Source of the DNA: Isoperla grammatica
Lineage: Eukaryota; Arthropoda; Insecta; Plecoptera; Perlodidae
NCBI GenBank assembly: GCA_945910005.1
Contig: OX246749.1
Span: 32,032,763 to 32,096,762, forward strand
Length of the DNA stretch: 64,000 bases
Direction: 5' to 3'
Positions 31,890 to 40,924 of this stretch are shown in pieces. The notes beneath the pieces were generated by a model. That model made no database searches. It was not told where the DNA came from and worked only from the letters and a program-made list of their open reading frames with translations. The position numbers and the translations under genes were made by a program. Within the stretch, counting starts at the first letter, position 1, and every line of letters starts with the position of its first letter.

Positions 31890-34800
31890 TGATAATCAAC
31901 TATTATTTTCTGTCATTGATAACTTTCAATACTCACATGATAATTTTACATGCATAGGAGTGTACCAAGAAGCCTTATTTTTAAATTATTTTTTATTTCC
32001 AGTTGTGGAAGCTGGTAGAACGATAGAAAGAAAGGGCATTATGCCCCATACACATAGTGTCTATGGTTCTACCAAAATAATAAAGGAAATATATAGAAAA
32101 GTACACAAAACTTTACAAAATAGTATAGGAAATATAGAACATTATACAAAAAAAAATTACCAAATATTAATAATAGATCAATAAAGTAAATAAATAATGA
32201 TGCGCAACAATATCAACTATCTGACTGGAAATCTTCAAAAATTTTAAATTGAAATATGCTCGCCTCTAATGAAATGTTTATTGTTATATTATGGCCATAG
32301 AATAAATAATACATGGAAACATACATTAAATTAGACTGCGTTTTGTAACGTAGATATACAAAACCATGCATAACTAGTACAAAATTACAGCCTGCCAGGC
32401 AGGCCAGCTTCTCCACTGAACACACAAAATTTAAAAAATTTCAATTTTTTTTTCTTCAAATTTTGAAAAAAAAAAAAAAAAAAAATTGCATAAAAATAAA
32501 AATTGAAAAATATAAAATTAATACATATAATTTTGTGAAATATGTGAAATATAAATATATCGCTCACCGCGCGTGAGCTTCATGGTCTTGGCCCCCTCTA
32601 GCGGCGACGACAGACCGGAACAGGTCGCGTCACCGGACTGAGCGACGTGATAACCGGAGCCGTTGCCGTGGTGATACTGGTCGTAGATGAAGCAACGGTA
32701 TCTGTCTTCGTCGGAGGTGCGGTGCGCGTTGATCTTGCCCACCAGGTAGCGCATCGAGCCCTCCTTCCACGACGCCAGGCACGCCAGCTCCTCCACTGAA
32801 CACACAAATTTATATCAGAGTTTTTCCCCAAATTTTGAAAAAAAAAAAAAAAAAAATCAAAAATTTCAGAAATTTCTAAAAAAAATAAACTTTTTTGAAA
32901 AAATATCAAATTTTTTTTTTTTGCAATATGCCTTGTCAGGTCAGGTCAGATTGATAATGCGTTTATATCGTTCGACCGTGTTATTTCATTCAACTTTTTT
33001 TAGATTTTTTTTCCAAATTTGGAAATAAAAAAAAAAAAAAAATTCAAAAATTAAAAAAAAAATTCATAAAAAAATAATTTTTTGTTTAATATCAAATTTT
33101 CAGAGTTTTTAGCAATATGCCTTGTCAGGTCACGTCAGATCGATGATGCGTTTATATCGTTCGACCGTGTTATTTCGTTCAACTTTTTTTTAGAGTTTTT
33201 TCCAAATTTTGAAATTTGAAAAACAAACAAAAAAAATTTAAAAATTGAAAAAAATCATAAAAAATAATTTTTTGTTTAATATCAAATTTTCAGATTTTTT
33301 AGCAATATGCCAGCAGTTAATGAGACCCACCTGTGCTCTCTGTCCCCGCGACATCAGGACACGCCTGGTAGTGTATCCTGAGCCGGGACTCCTGAATGCA
33401 AGAGTCTATGCGCGAGACGGGCAGAGAACACTCCCCCATCCCCCGGTTGTACGTGAACGTGAAGGGGGCCCCCTTGAAGGGACACGGCTCCGGACCCTTT
33501 AGGGGGACGTCTCGGAACATCAGGAACAGACTCGCGTCCCCAGAGATCAGGTTGCACATGTTCTCCAGCGAGTCTTGATCCACGCAGTACGCTGCAACAC
33601 ACAGTACGCGTTAATTTAAGCTAGAAAAAGTAAATTTTTTTTAAGAGATTTTTTAAAAAATAAAAAATGTTTCACTAGAAAGAAAAAATACAAATTTCTA
33701 CAATGTTCTATAACAGTACGCATTAATTCAAGCTAGAAAAAATTGATGCTTTTTTAAAGAGATTTTTAAAAAAGAAAAAATGTATCACTAGAAAAAAATA
33801 TATACATTTCTTAAATGTTCAATTTTTTTGGGGGTAAAAATTTTGTCAGGTAAAATTCATGAACAGGTAAAGTATTCAATCTAGCTGTAAAAGAAAACTT
33901 TAAACAAAATATATTACAGTATATAGTTACATAGAAGTTGTTTTAGAAATATTGCAATTTAATTCTTTGTGGTAAAGACTAAAGAACAACGAATAGTCCA
34001 AAAGATATCAAATAGTATATATTGGCCGAACAAAATGTGTGTTTTTTTTTTACACTGTTTTCTCTTTATTTTGGTAAAATGTTATCTAAAATTCTAAAAT
34101 TGAATCTAGTATTGTAGAAGTATTGTTTGGTTGAAGATCTAAGTAGAAAACTGAAAATACTCACTCTCTTTGTATTGCAGAACGTTTGGATGGTTTTCCG
34201 TGATGAAAATACACCGGTGACAGTTTTCCACTCTGGAAGGAGTAAAATCAAAGATTAATATAAGTTAATGAAAACAATTCTTTTGGATTCTTGAGAGTGT
34301 TTACACTTGTTAATGATGCAGTAAATGTAAATAATTATCAACATAATAAAATTCATCATATTTCAATATTCATTAAATAAATTATTATTTATAGATTTAA
34401 AAATATAATGGAAACAACAGAAAATAAATGTAATTAAAAGCCAAAATACGATCAATTTTGAAAATATACAAGATAAACTTCCAGTTTAAAATTTCAAGTG
34501 ATTGTTTAGCTTTTACATTTTGAGACACAAAATAATACTAATAATTGATTGACCGATTAAATAAATTTAATTTTTTTTCTCCAAACAACAATTTCCTCAA
34601 CATCAATAGTAACACCCCCCAAAAAAACAACCGCCCCTAATCCGCCTCCCCCCCCCCCCCCCCCTCTCACTCAGGTTCCCGACCGACTTCGCAACAAACA
34701 AACGCATTAGTATGCCAATAGCATGACTCTATCATCTGCGTTTCAAACTGTGGAAACTAATTATAAACTTTGACAGAGACTCGAGTATTGTATAACCCAA

Positions 34801-35865
34801 CGTCGGTAGACGGCCAAACAATTGGGTTGAGGTTTCAAACGCGCAATTTCATTACGCGGTATATCCGCCTTGCGAATACAGATGAGGGGGGGGGGGTCGA
34901 TTCAGAGTCGGCACGCACGGCTCAATTTGTGCAGGTTCGAGTAAATACGTAATATGTGATATATTCATACGGGCATAATTTGCCGACACGGAGATGAACG
35001 TATATACTGGCTTTAGAATGTAGTAATTGTTTAGTGTCCTCCTATGTAAATAAGTTCATAATTGTATGAGATAGAGATTAAATAATAAATAAATAACCCT
35101 TGTGTACAGTAGAGCCACGCTAATTGAGTTATTTATTGCTATTTATTTACTTGCTATTGCTTCTTTTTTTATATTCATGAGTTATGACAATATTATTGTG
35201 AATCAAGCACATCAATAATAATAATAATAATAATAATACAATTAAAATAGATAAATACGAGGTACACTTTTCATATAAATAAAATCTTGAAGTGAATAAA
35301 ATTCTTGTGCAATTAGAAAACTGCCTTAGTGGCATTTTTTAAATTTTTTATATCAAACACATTTTCTGTCTTCTTTGGTTCAATGATTAATAAATTAGAT
35401 TGACAAATTCATTTATATTTCTTTCTAAAATATGATCGTCACATTACTTATATTTTGTGTACCTACACCTTACACCTACTTTACAGATTGTTAAAAATAC
35501 TTTTTTTAAATATTGTTATTTAGGCCTACTCAGTTTTTTTCCTGTGTGTGGGTGGGTGTGGGGGAGGAGAGGAGAGGTCAATTAAGCATTTCAATGTGAG
35601 ATAGTTTAAAGAATACTGTTTTCTCATACACACATATTTTTAAAACATTGCTTCAAAATGTATACAGAAAATCAGAAAAAAATCACTAAATTCAAAATTG
35701 TCGGTTAGAAAGCGGTAACTTACTTATCCTCCATGATGAACTTGTCCCCACTGTTCTCCACGCAGACCCCCTTGGTCTCTATGGAGGTCGTATTGATGTT
35801 GACGAGCTGTTGTATGCCCGACTGGAACCACTTGCCCGACCAGGACGCGGGGAACAAACAGCTGC
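24934..35865 (-). CDS. Cysteine-rich secreted or anchored protein, two-halved, ten exons
   Basis: Ten minus-strand exons join with perfectly agreeing phases (about 538 residues to the stop). The protein starts inside a segment SCLFPASWSGKWFQSG and has many cysteines and N-glycosylation sites (NTT, NAT, NSS, NGT, NLT). It ends with a hydrophobic tail VALPSVFFIALLVATLL and only NVR after it, as in GPI-anchor signals or a single C-terminal membrane helix. Two halves are homologous: CPFKGAPFTF, RLRIHYQACPD, ACLASWKEGSMRYLVGKI and RYRCFIY in the first match CPYLGRYTLE, RYRNLVVGCSD, SCHANWEVNGTGYLIASP and RYCFVYS in the second. It resembles an uncharacterised invertebrate family that I recall as carrying Pfam DUF7042-DUF7045; function unknown. 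The signal-peptide exon upstream of 35865 was not found. Confidence 0.87.
25662..25889 (-). CDS. Gene 2 exon 9
   Basis: From TGTTGTAG|TGTTCTC to CTGTTCG|GTGCGT. It reads FSCHANWEVNGTGYLIASPA, RRYCFVYSRRDDEGRSVSRL, TSVTESCRRDLGTAG and DYNLTLF. An in-frame stop follows 13 bases into the intron, so retention would give a truncated protein without the hydrophobic tail. Confidence 0.88.
26125..26720. repeat. Repeated segment in gene 2 intron 8
   Basis: GGCAGAGCTGGATAGTATCC followed by AAATACATTCGTATGTTGTA at 26135 recurs at 26633, as do the surrounding CAAAAATAAATTTTG phrases and short GTAGTAGTA runs. It is probably a mobile-element fragment duplicated within the intron. Confidence 0.55.
27084..27293 (-). 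CDS. Gene 2 exon 8
   Basis: From TATTGTCACAG|CCACG to CCAGACC|GTGAGT. It reads TSLRPRKCPYLGRYTLEGAG, GCEGERRYRNLVVGCSDTSD and MEFYSTCGSDAEPD. The acceptor given is the one nearest the exon body; three more copies lie upstream in a 122-bp array. Confidence 0.88.
27206..27692 (-). repeat. Gene 2 exon 8 acceptor-spanning minisatellite, 122-bp unit, 4 copies
   Basis: Each unit has about 85 bases of exon 8 (CCACGTCGCTACGCCCGCGC, TACCTGGGCCGCTACACG), the acceptor CAG and about 37 bases of intron. Candidate exon starts are 27293, 27415, 27537 and 27659, exactly 122 bp apart. All keep AG. The 122-bp step is not a multiple of three. Confidence 0.95.
27978..28058 (-). CDS. Gene 2 exon 7
   Basis: From TTGTTTCAG|ACGTGA to CTCATCA|GTGAGT; it reads NVTSQVAEEACGPRVFDQIN and TPFTTLI. 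A 20-bp minisatellite abuts its acceptor. Confidence 0.87.
28063..28222. repeat. 20-bp minisatellite next to gene 2 exon 7 acceptor
   Basis: About seven or eight copies of GAACACGCCGTTACTTGCGA lie directly upstream of the exon 7 acceptor. The unit does not contain exon sequence, though exon 7 ends with a related ATGGCGTGTTGATC. Confidence 0.88.
28500..29010. mobile_element. hAT-like MITE in gene 2 intron 6
   Basis: Ends TAGGGATGACATCGGGTA and TACCCGATGTCATCCCTA are flanked by an exact 8-bp duplication GTAACTAG (28492-28499 and 29011-29018). No transposase is encoded. Confidence 0.93.
29225..29600 (+). mobile_element. SINE/LINE-derived element
   Basis: GGACTGCTACCTTATCGTGG, GCCGGCGGAAGCCTATGC and GGGCCACCCAAGCCGG resemble a widespread non-LTR element segment. 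The end CTTGTTGCAAAAATATGAGA with (CAAT)n matches, in reverse, the tail of family D. It is short and not autonomous. Confidence 0.6.
29653..29720 (-). CDS. Gene 2 exon 6
   Basis: From GGTTACAG|TGACAG to CAGTCGA|GTGAGT; it reads CDSGYICMVFYKRDGHVIEL with the cysteine codon split across the junction, and corresponds to exon 2 in the first half. Confidence 0.86.
30383..30610. mobile_element. TA-flanked MITE in gene 2 intron 5
   Basis: Ends CGGTTGTTTTAG and CTAAAACAACCG are flanked by TA on both sides, with further inverted matches inside (AAGTGCTGCTGC and GAGCAGCACTTTAATGGCG). Confidence 0.7.
30674..30896 (-). CDS. Gene 2 exon 5
   Basis: From CCCCGCAG|CTGATG to GGGGGTG|GTGAGT. It reads ADAQHPRCRYPPWATEHHQW, STTYHFTQKNATVRITR, NSSREMRVVCHSIESNG and RLVAHATRG. 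It opens the second homologous half (compare CRYPPW with CLFPASW). Confidence 0.88.
31203..31890. repeat. ATT microsatellites and a short intronic duplication
   Basis: ATT runs lie at 31206-31240 and 31827-31887. In between, AATCTCGGTCAAAACCGGCG at 31270 recurs at 31380 with flanking ACATGTTATACGGAC and GTCAAGTATTTCCATG, a ~110-bp tandem duplication. Confidence 0.7.
32385..32510 (-). repeat. Decayed copy of gene 2 exon 4 acceptor
   Basis: TGTGTTCAGTGGAGAAGCTG followed by GCCTGCCTGGCAGGC repeats the start of exon 4, with the same A-rich intron sequence upstream (AATTTTGAAAAAAAA). It lies downstream of exon 4 in the transcript and no exon body follows. Confidence 0.75.
32568..32795 (-). CDS. 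Gene 2 exon 4
   Basis: From TGTGTTCAG|TGGAGG to CGCGCG|GTGAGC. It reads VEELACLASWKEGSMRYLVG, RYRCFIYDQYHHGNGSGYHV, AQSGDATCSGLSSPLEG and MKLTR. A decayed second copy of its acceptor and first ten codons lies at 32385-32420. Confidence 0.9.
32923..33302. repeat. ~187-bp tandem duplication in gene 2 intron 3
   Basis: GCAATATGCCTTGTCAGGTC with TTTATATCGTTCGACCGTGT occurs at 32923 and again at 33112; a third GCAATATGCC starts at 33302 beside the exon 3 donor. Confidence 0.85.
33331..33591 (-). CDS. Gene 2 exon 3
   Basis: From GTTGCAG|CGTACTGC to AGCACAG|GTGGGT. It reads YCVDQDSLENMCNLISGDAS, CPFKGAPFTFTYNRGMGEC, RIDSCIQESRLRIHYQAC and PDVAGTEST, with six cysteines. Tandemly duplicated intron sequence abuts both ends. 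Confidence 0.9.
33600..33832. repeat. ~115-bp tandem duplication in gene 2 intron 2
   Basis: ACAGTACGCGTTAATTTAAGCT and following A/T-rich phrases recur from 33713. The unit begins at the exon 3 acceptor region. Confidence 0.75.
34165..34232 (-). CDS. Gene 2 exon 2
   Basis: From CTTCCAG|AGTGGAA to AAAGAGA|GTGAGT; it reads VENCHRCIFITENHPNVLQY and ends in phase 1. The phase matches both neighbours. Confidence 0.87.
34270..35720. other. Gene 2 intron 1, AT-rich
   Basis: It contains a poly-C run at 34648-34664, a LINE-like tail at 35036-35095 and a short AAT run at 35217-35238. No exon is visible. Confidence 0.5.
35724..35865 (-). CDS. Gene 2 exon 1 (first one found)
   Basis: From TGTGTTGCAG|GC to GAGGATAA|GTAAGT. 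It reads SCLFPASWSGKWFQSG, INTTSIETKGVCVENSG and KFIMED. It begins in phase 1, so at least one coding exon, presumably with the signal peptide, lies upstream. Confidence 0.87.
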
Positions 35866-35975
35866 CTGCAACACAACAACCGACAACACACGTTTAAACT
35901 TGAGATTTAATATTATCTATTTAAATTAAATTAAAATGTTGGCTTCTTTCAAAATTAAGTTAACTCCTGCGGCTT

Positions 35976-36109
35976 GATTCTCTATGGTCAACGATAAGGT
36001 GATCACCGGTTTTGGTCGTTATGAGAAGGCTGTGTCCCAATCACAGCCATCCATTCGCCTTCCGTAACGTCAAAAACCGGTGAGAAATTTACCACAGATT
36101 TAGAGAATC
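35976..36109. mobile_element. Possible MITE
   Basis: Ends GATTCTCTA and TAGAGAATC are inverted, with imperfect inverted matches inside around CACCGGTTTT and AAAACCGGTG. No certain target duplication. Confidence 0.45.
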
Positions 36110-36589
36110 GGGCTCCTGGTACTATTGGCCCATCAAAATAGACTAGACGCATTCTGGTGGCAAGAAAATAAACTACTATAAGGATGAGTTTATCTGTCAA
36201 TTGTTCATTGTTGCTTTATTGTTAAATCATCAATGGCGCAGATAAGGGTGTTGCTTAGCAGCGCTATCTATGTGTTAGTTTGAGTCTTCAATAGTCTCTG
36301 GTAATGGTAACATTATACCTACTGACCCAGTGTATTTCTTTTGTAGGGGTTGTTTTAGCAGTATTGCTATACTGTCTCCAAAATACTGTTTAACTATAAG
36401 TTTAATTTTAAGTTCTATATACTCTTTCTATATTAAGTAGCGTATAACCTGTTTTCTTCTTGTTGTAACAATGATAAACCTACTGTTTATTAATAAGACC
36501 TAGTTTTTAAGCTTTTCCAAATCCATTACCTGTTACTACTTTCAGTTTCAATTTCCGTCCATCATAGACAAACACCTATAATGTAAAAG

Positions 36590-36683
36590 CCCTTGTAGCG
36601 AGCTTAGGCTCTTTGGGGGCTAGTCTCCATGCTGTAACTTGTATTTGTTAAATATCAATAAAAACCTTCAATTCAATTCAATG
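36590..36683 (+). mobile_element. Non-LTR element 3' tail
   Basis: GCTCTTTGGGGGCTAGTCTC followed by TTAAATATCAATAAAAACC and (AATTC)n repeats is typical of a retroelement 3' end. Confidence 0.5.
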
Positions 36684-36745
36684 TACATATTACAACATTG
36701 GAGACAAGCTGCTGCATTGGCCCATTCCCAGGCGAGCCTAGACAC

Positions 36746-37046
36746 TTAACACGGCCCTTCTAGTTTGAGCAGCACACTACATAGAGCGGTACTTCTCGCG
36801 TGAGCGCGACAGTAGAACCAGTGTACAGTGGGCGGCAAGCCTACACACATGGCCCTTCAAGTGTGAGCAGCACACTATATACAGCGGTACTTCTCGCGTG
36901 AGCGCGACAGTAGAACCAGTGTACAGTGGGCAGCAAACCTAGACACATGGCCCTTCTAGTGTGAGCAGCACACTACATAGAGCGGTACTTCTCGCGTGAG
37001 CGCGACAGTAGAACCAGTGTACAGTGGGCGGCAAGCCTACACACTA
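36746..37046. repeat. Tandem repeat, ~100-bp unit, three copies
   Basis: GGCCCTTCTAGTTTGAGCAG, CGGTACTTCTCGCGTGAGCG and CAGTGTACAGTGGGCGGCAA occur three times in order with about 95 percent identity. Confidence 0.93.
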
Positions 37047-37374
37047 AACAGAGAGCTGAAGGTGTAGCCTAGCCTTGGAACTGAAGTCTTTCCTCTACAC
37101 TTTAATTAATTACCTCAAGATAAACAAACGAAACTTGTCTTGTTTCAGGTTTAGACGCTGCCCCGAACAGAAAACACAGGTGTTCCCAATACAAACTAGT
37201 AGCAACTCTGTTATTAACGAAATTAATTGAACTAGGAAAGTAACTACTGTAGAAACAATCAAAATAGTGATTATCTGTTTTAACATTCGATCGAAAAGTC
37301 CGGTTGCGACACATTTCAAAACAATTATTATAAATAATTTGTTTGCTTGTCTCCTCGTCTTGATATAATCATAG

Positions 37375-37455
37375 CCCGTCTGGGCCCGGGGAAGAATAGG
37401 CCCAGAGTGACTCTGCAAGTCGTAAGAGGCGACGGAAGGAGACCCTGCCCCTTCA
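37375..37455 (-). mobile_element. SINE-like family D fragment
   Basis: In reverse orientation it carries CCCGTCTGGGCCCGGGGAAG and AGTCGTAAGAGGCGAC, matching 13085-13130. Confidence 0.6.
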
Positions 37456-37489
37456 TCATTTTTAAGGGTATAACTACAATTTCGTTTGT

Positions 37490-37832
37490 ATTTCGTAATG
37501 CGAATTTTATTTAAGTGTTTAAGTATTCAGTTCCATTACTTCTTGTCTTAGGAATGAGTAAACGGTTACTTTGGAGCCGTCCTAGCAACGAAGCATTCAA
37601 TAAATTCAAAGTTGTTCTGAATCGGCCTTGTTGATTCTGACATTTGTCCACAGGTGTTCGCACTGTCCAATCACCGACTCATATGTTTCGTATTTGAAAT
37701 ATCGATCTTTGATTGGTTATCGCTCACTCGTCGATGGTGTTCGGATCCTACAGGGTTGGTTTAGTTGCTTTAAATTAAAGTCCCCCCCTGATGTAAATCA
37801 GTTTCATTACTGAGTGGTTAGACTCTAAATGT
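37490..37832 (+). mobile_element. SINE family B, headless copy
   Basis: In the opposite orientation to the other copies it carries AACGGTTACTTTGGAGCCGT, TTATCGCTCACTCGTCGATG and CACTCAG-type end sequence. The tRNA-like head is missing. Confidence 0.75.
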
Positions 37833-37919
37833 GAATTTATTTATTTACTTAGCTCTTCTCATACGTATAAGACCTACGCGTGCATGTTTGCAGCAAGATA
37901 ATAGAATGTATTCATAGGT

Positions 37920-38225
37920 TCCACGTACGTCACATCTTTGCGCGTGGCGGCCACATTTGTGATCAAACTTTGACGTTGCCATGGAGAAACAATTGAAGGC
38001 TGTTGTGATAGAACATACATTCTTAGATCTTTAAAATCCAGTCTGTTTTTGAAATAAAATTGGTATGTGTGGTATTTTTTATTTTTGTATTACTGAAGTT
38101 TACTTTTGAAATTGTAAATTATGCTCATTTATTAAATTTAAAATATAGTATTTGCCAATGATTTAAGATTGGTCCTTCTTAATTGTGTCGCAATCATGGC
38201 CGCTGTGACGTCACGTGGGAACTAC
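37920..38225. repeat. Dispersed repeat E, copy without insertion
   Basis: This segment (CCACGTACGTCACATCTTTG, CCATGGAGAAACAATTGAAG, ATGGCCGCTGTGACGTCACG) is the reverse complement of 40925-41900. At 37921 it has an uninterrupted site where the other copy carries a hAT-like MITE. Confidence 0.8.
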
Positions 38226-38380
38226 GAATAGATTCTTGTACTGGACTTTACTATCGTCGCTGGGTCTTCCCGTGTGAGAGCGACCGTAGCGCGGTGAACG
38301 GCCGCGCCGCCGTGTTCCTAGTTCACGACGTGTCCGCTAGATAGCGTCGGTGTCGCTACAACGGGGGGCGTGGCACATTG
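38226..38380. other. CpG-rich patch
   Basis: GACCGTAGCGCGGTGAACGG and GCCGCGCCGCCGTG-type sequence stand out from the AT-rich surroundings. It lies 2.4 kb upstream of the first gene 2 exon found and could be its promoter or 5' exon; no start codon with a signal peptide was identified. Confidence 0.3.
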
Positions 38381-38569
38381 ACAAGACCTGTCAAAACACT
38401 TCTGAAGGGAAATCAACATGAAACGCACTCTTTGTCCGGGGGGGTGGAGGGATATTATTATTCATTAGGGGCTGAACACCAATCAGTGCCCATCGAGACG
38501 ATTGCTTTTTTAAAATGTGTGAATTGTGTTCACAATACAGGAAGTAATGTACTTAGTAGTGACTGAGTA

Positions 38570-39240
38570 AGTAGACCATTTTCAAAATGATCTAGACCCT
38601 TAGGGCCAGCCAGATGCACAGTCGTGATAAGAGCGTTCGGCAGTAGGAGTTGTACAGATGTATTGGCCATCAACTAATTACTCTTAAACTTATAGTAGGA
38701 TTATTATAAATATTTACCCACTTGTATAAGGGATGTCATATCTATGCACGGTATTAAGTACATTTGTCACCAACCTATTCAAAAACAATGTACCCATTTT
38801 TTCACGGATTCTCCGTATTATTTCGCCGAACATTTTCGACGAAAGTAATTTATTTGCATAATTTAAACATGAGTATATTATTTTTGAGCAGGCTTGTCAC
38901 AAATGTACTTAATACCACGCATAAAAACTACTTCCGAACGCTCTTAAGCGTAGTACTTTGCTTATGGTTGCTATGGAGTTTGTTTTTCTTATGCATGTAA
39001 TAAAACAATTCCATAGCAACCATAAACTAATCTGTGCATCTAAGTAGACCATTTTCAAAACGGTCCAGGACACTTAGGCCGTATGCAGAGTCAAGTGTCA
39101 AGTTAAGTACAAGATTTGTTGCTATGGAATTGTTTTATTACATGCTACTTTTCATAAGAACAAACTCCATAGCAATCATAAACAAATCACATATTTAACT
39201 CGTCTCTGCAATCCGCCCTTAGATCCTTAGATAGACTAGT
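38570..39240. repeat. Mosaic of repeated MITE-like pieces
   Basis: GTAGACCATTTTCAAAA occurs at 38571 and 39044; CCATAGCAACCATAAAC and its inverse and ACTTAATACC-type phrases recur in both orientations. I cannot resolve clean element ends. Confidence 0.5.
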
Positions 39241-39430
39241 TTTAATCATGGCCCTCTAAATGTGTATTATTTATTTATATAATTATTCTTATTATTGTTT
39301 TATGCAGATGTTGGCTCGGGCATGAATTGCCACAAAGTTCTTTAAAACAGTGTCAATTCTGAAAAGGGTATATTTTATTTTTATGACATAAAAATAATAA
39401 ACGCAAGATGGGAATTTCGTTCCAATTCTA

Positions 39431-39605
39431 ATGCCGGCATTACACGACTCAATACTTTCGTCGAACCTATTGAATTCAAGAACAAGAGCGAATCAAAAAC
39501 AAATTGGTAAAAAAACTGCAACAATATAGCTTCTTTTAATTGATGCTTTTTTGTCCTTGAATTCAATAAGTTTGACGAAAGTATTGAACCGTGTAATGTG
39601 GGCAT
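39431..39605. mobile_element. Palindromic MITE-like element
   Basis: ATGCCGGCATTACACG and CAATACTTTCGTCGAACCTA find inverted partners in CGTGTAATGTGGGCAT and TTTGACGAAAGTATTGA. Flanking bases do not give a clear duplication. Confidence 0.6.
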
Positions 39606-40023
39606 AATCCAAGCGAATCCCAGCCCAGCCAATCTGACTCCCGCCGAGTAATGTCAACGGGGCCATCCCATCCCATGTCACTTCCTCAGAGAACAAAAGA
39701 ACAGAATGTCTCGACCATCATTGACGTACAAGACGATCGCTTCACTTTCAGAAGCATCACGGGTAATAAAAAACAAATTAATCATAGTTAGTTCGGTCGT
39801 AAAACTAGACAAGGAGACGTCTTAACTGCGTCTATAGTCCGCTCACGCTAACATGTCCAAGCCTACAACTGTGTAGACTGTAGACCAATACAATTTTTAT
39901 TTTATTTTTAATTTTGTTTATTTATTTGGCATGGTAGGCCTACTTGTACAATGTAATTAACAATGTATTTCATATTAGAATAAAACATTACTTTATTTTG
40001 TTGTATTAAGTACACACATAATG

Positions 40024-40178
40024 GTACGTTTACAGCTACGCGTTGCGAGCGAAGCGAGGGCGCGAGCTCCAATCAGCGGCCGAGTTTCACGCAAAGAAGT
40101 TGATAGTTTCACGCAAACTCGGCCACTGATTGGAGCTCGCGCCTTCGCTTCGCTCGCAACGCGTAGCTGTAAACGTAG
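40024..40178. mobile_element. Long-armed palindromic MITE
   Basis: Arms of about 65 bp beginning TACGTTTACAGCTACGCG and including GAGCTCCAATCAG are inverted around a short centre near 40100. Its CG content is high compared with its flanks. Confidence 0.75.
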
Positions 40179-40292
40179 CGTAAGTCAGAAGACTTGTGCG
40201 TGTGTACCTATTGCATGTATTAACCAATAAAACTAAACTAAACCAATACGTACTCTAAATATAATACAATAGCAAACAAAACAAGATGTACC

Positions 40293-40619
40293 AATAGATT
40301 ATTTTCAGAATTGATCTATAGACAGCCGTGATTAGCTCTATCTAAGGTTGGAATTCATAGTCGGCCCCTACACCTAGGGGCGCCCATTGTTGCCAAGGTA
40401 ACAGTTGTGTCCATGTTATTTCCCATAAACAAAACAAATCCATAGCAACAATGGGTGCCCCTAGGTGTAGGGGCCGACTATGAATTCCAACCTAAGGGTC
40501 CTTGATAGTTATGTTAAGGGTAATTTTTCACTGTTGTGCAAATTGTTGTCATTAAAGATATAGAGGACCGTGATTAGCTCTATCTAAGGGTCCTTGATCA
40601 ATTCTGAAAAAGGTCTATT
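40293..40619. mobile_element. MITE family A copy carrying a nested insertion
   Basis: Ends AATAGATTATTTTCAGAATT and CAATTCTGAAAAAGGTCTAT. A 147-bp palindromic element at 40346-40492 interrupts the phrase CTCTATCTAAGGGTCC. Confidence 0.85.
40346..40492. mobile_element. PIF/Harbinger-type MITE nested in MITE A
   Basis: Ends GGTTGGAATTCATAGTCGGC and GCCGACTATGAATTCCAACC are perfect inverted repeats of at least 40 bp, flanked by TAA on both sides (40343-40345 and 40493-40495). GG ends with a TAA/TTA duplication point to PIF/Harbinger. Confidence 0.85.
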
Positions 40620-40800
40620 TAATCGAAATCCTCGCCCAACGCAACAGCAACAACAACAACAGGACCCGATCATCTACGCGTCGAGTTGAATATCTTCCGC
40701 GCGACTAGACAACCTCTTTGCGATGCGCGGATAAACGTCTAGCCCGCTTTACGACGTTCTTCCTCATCATAAAGCAGCAGGGCCGTATATCATGAGGTTA
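40620..40800. other. CpG-rich patch
   Basis: CGCGTCGAGTTGAATATC and GCGATGCGCGGATAAACG stand out from AT-rich flanks. No exon could be defined. Confidence 0.25.
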
Positions 40801-40924
40801 TTGTTGTATACGAGGCATTCAATAGGCGGATATATAAAACATGGGGGGGGAGGGGGCGGCGGAAACAAATCTTATTTATTATCAATCTCATTTTAGGTTG
40901 TCACACTCTTGCGTATCATAGATA

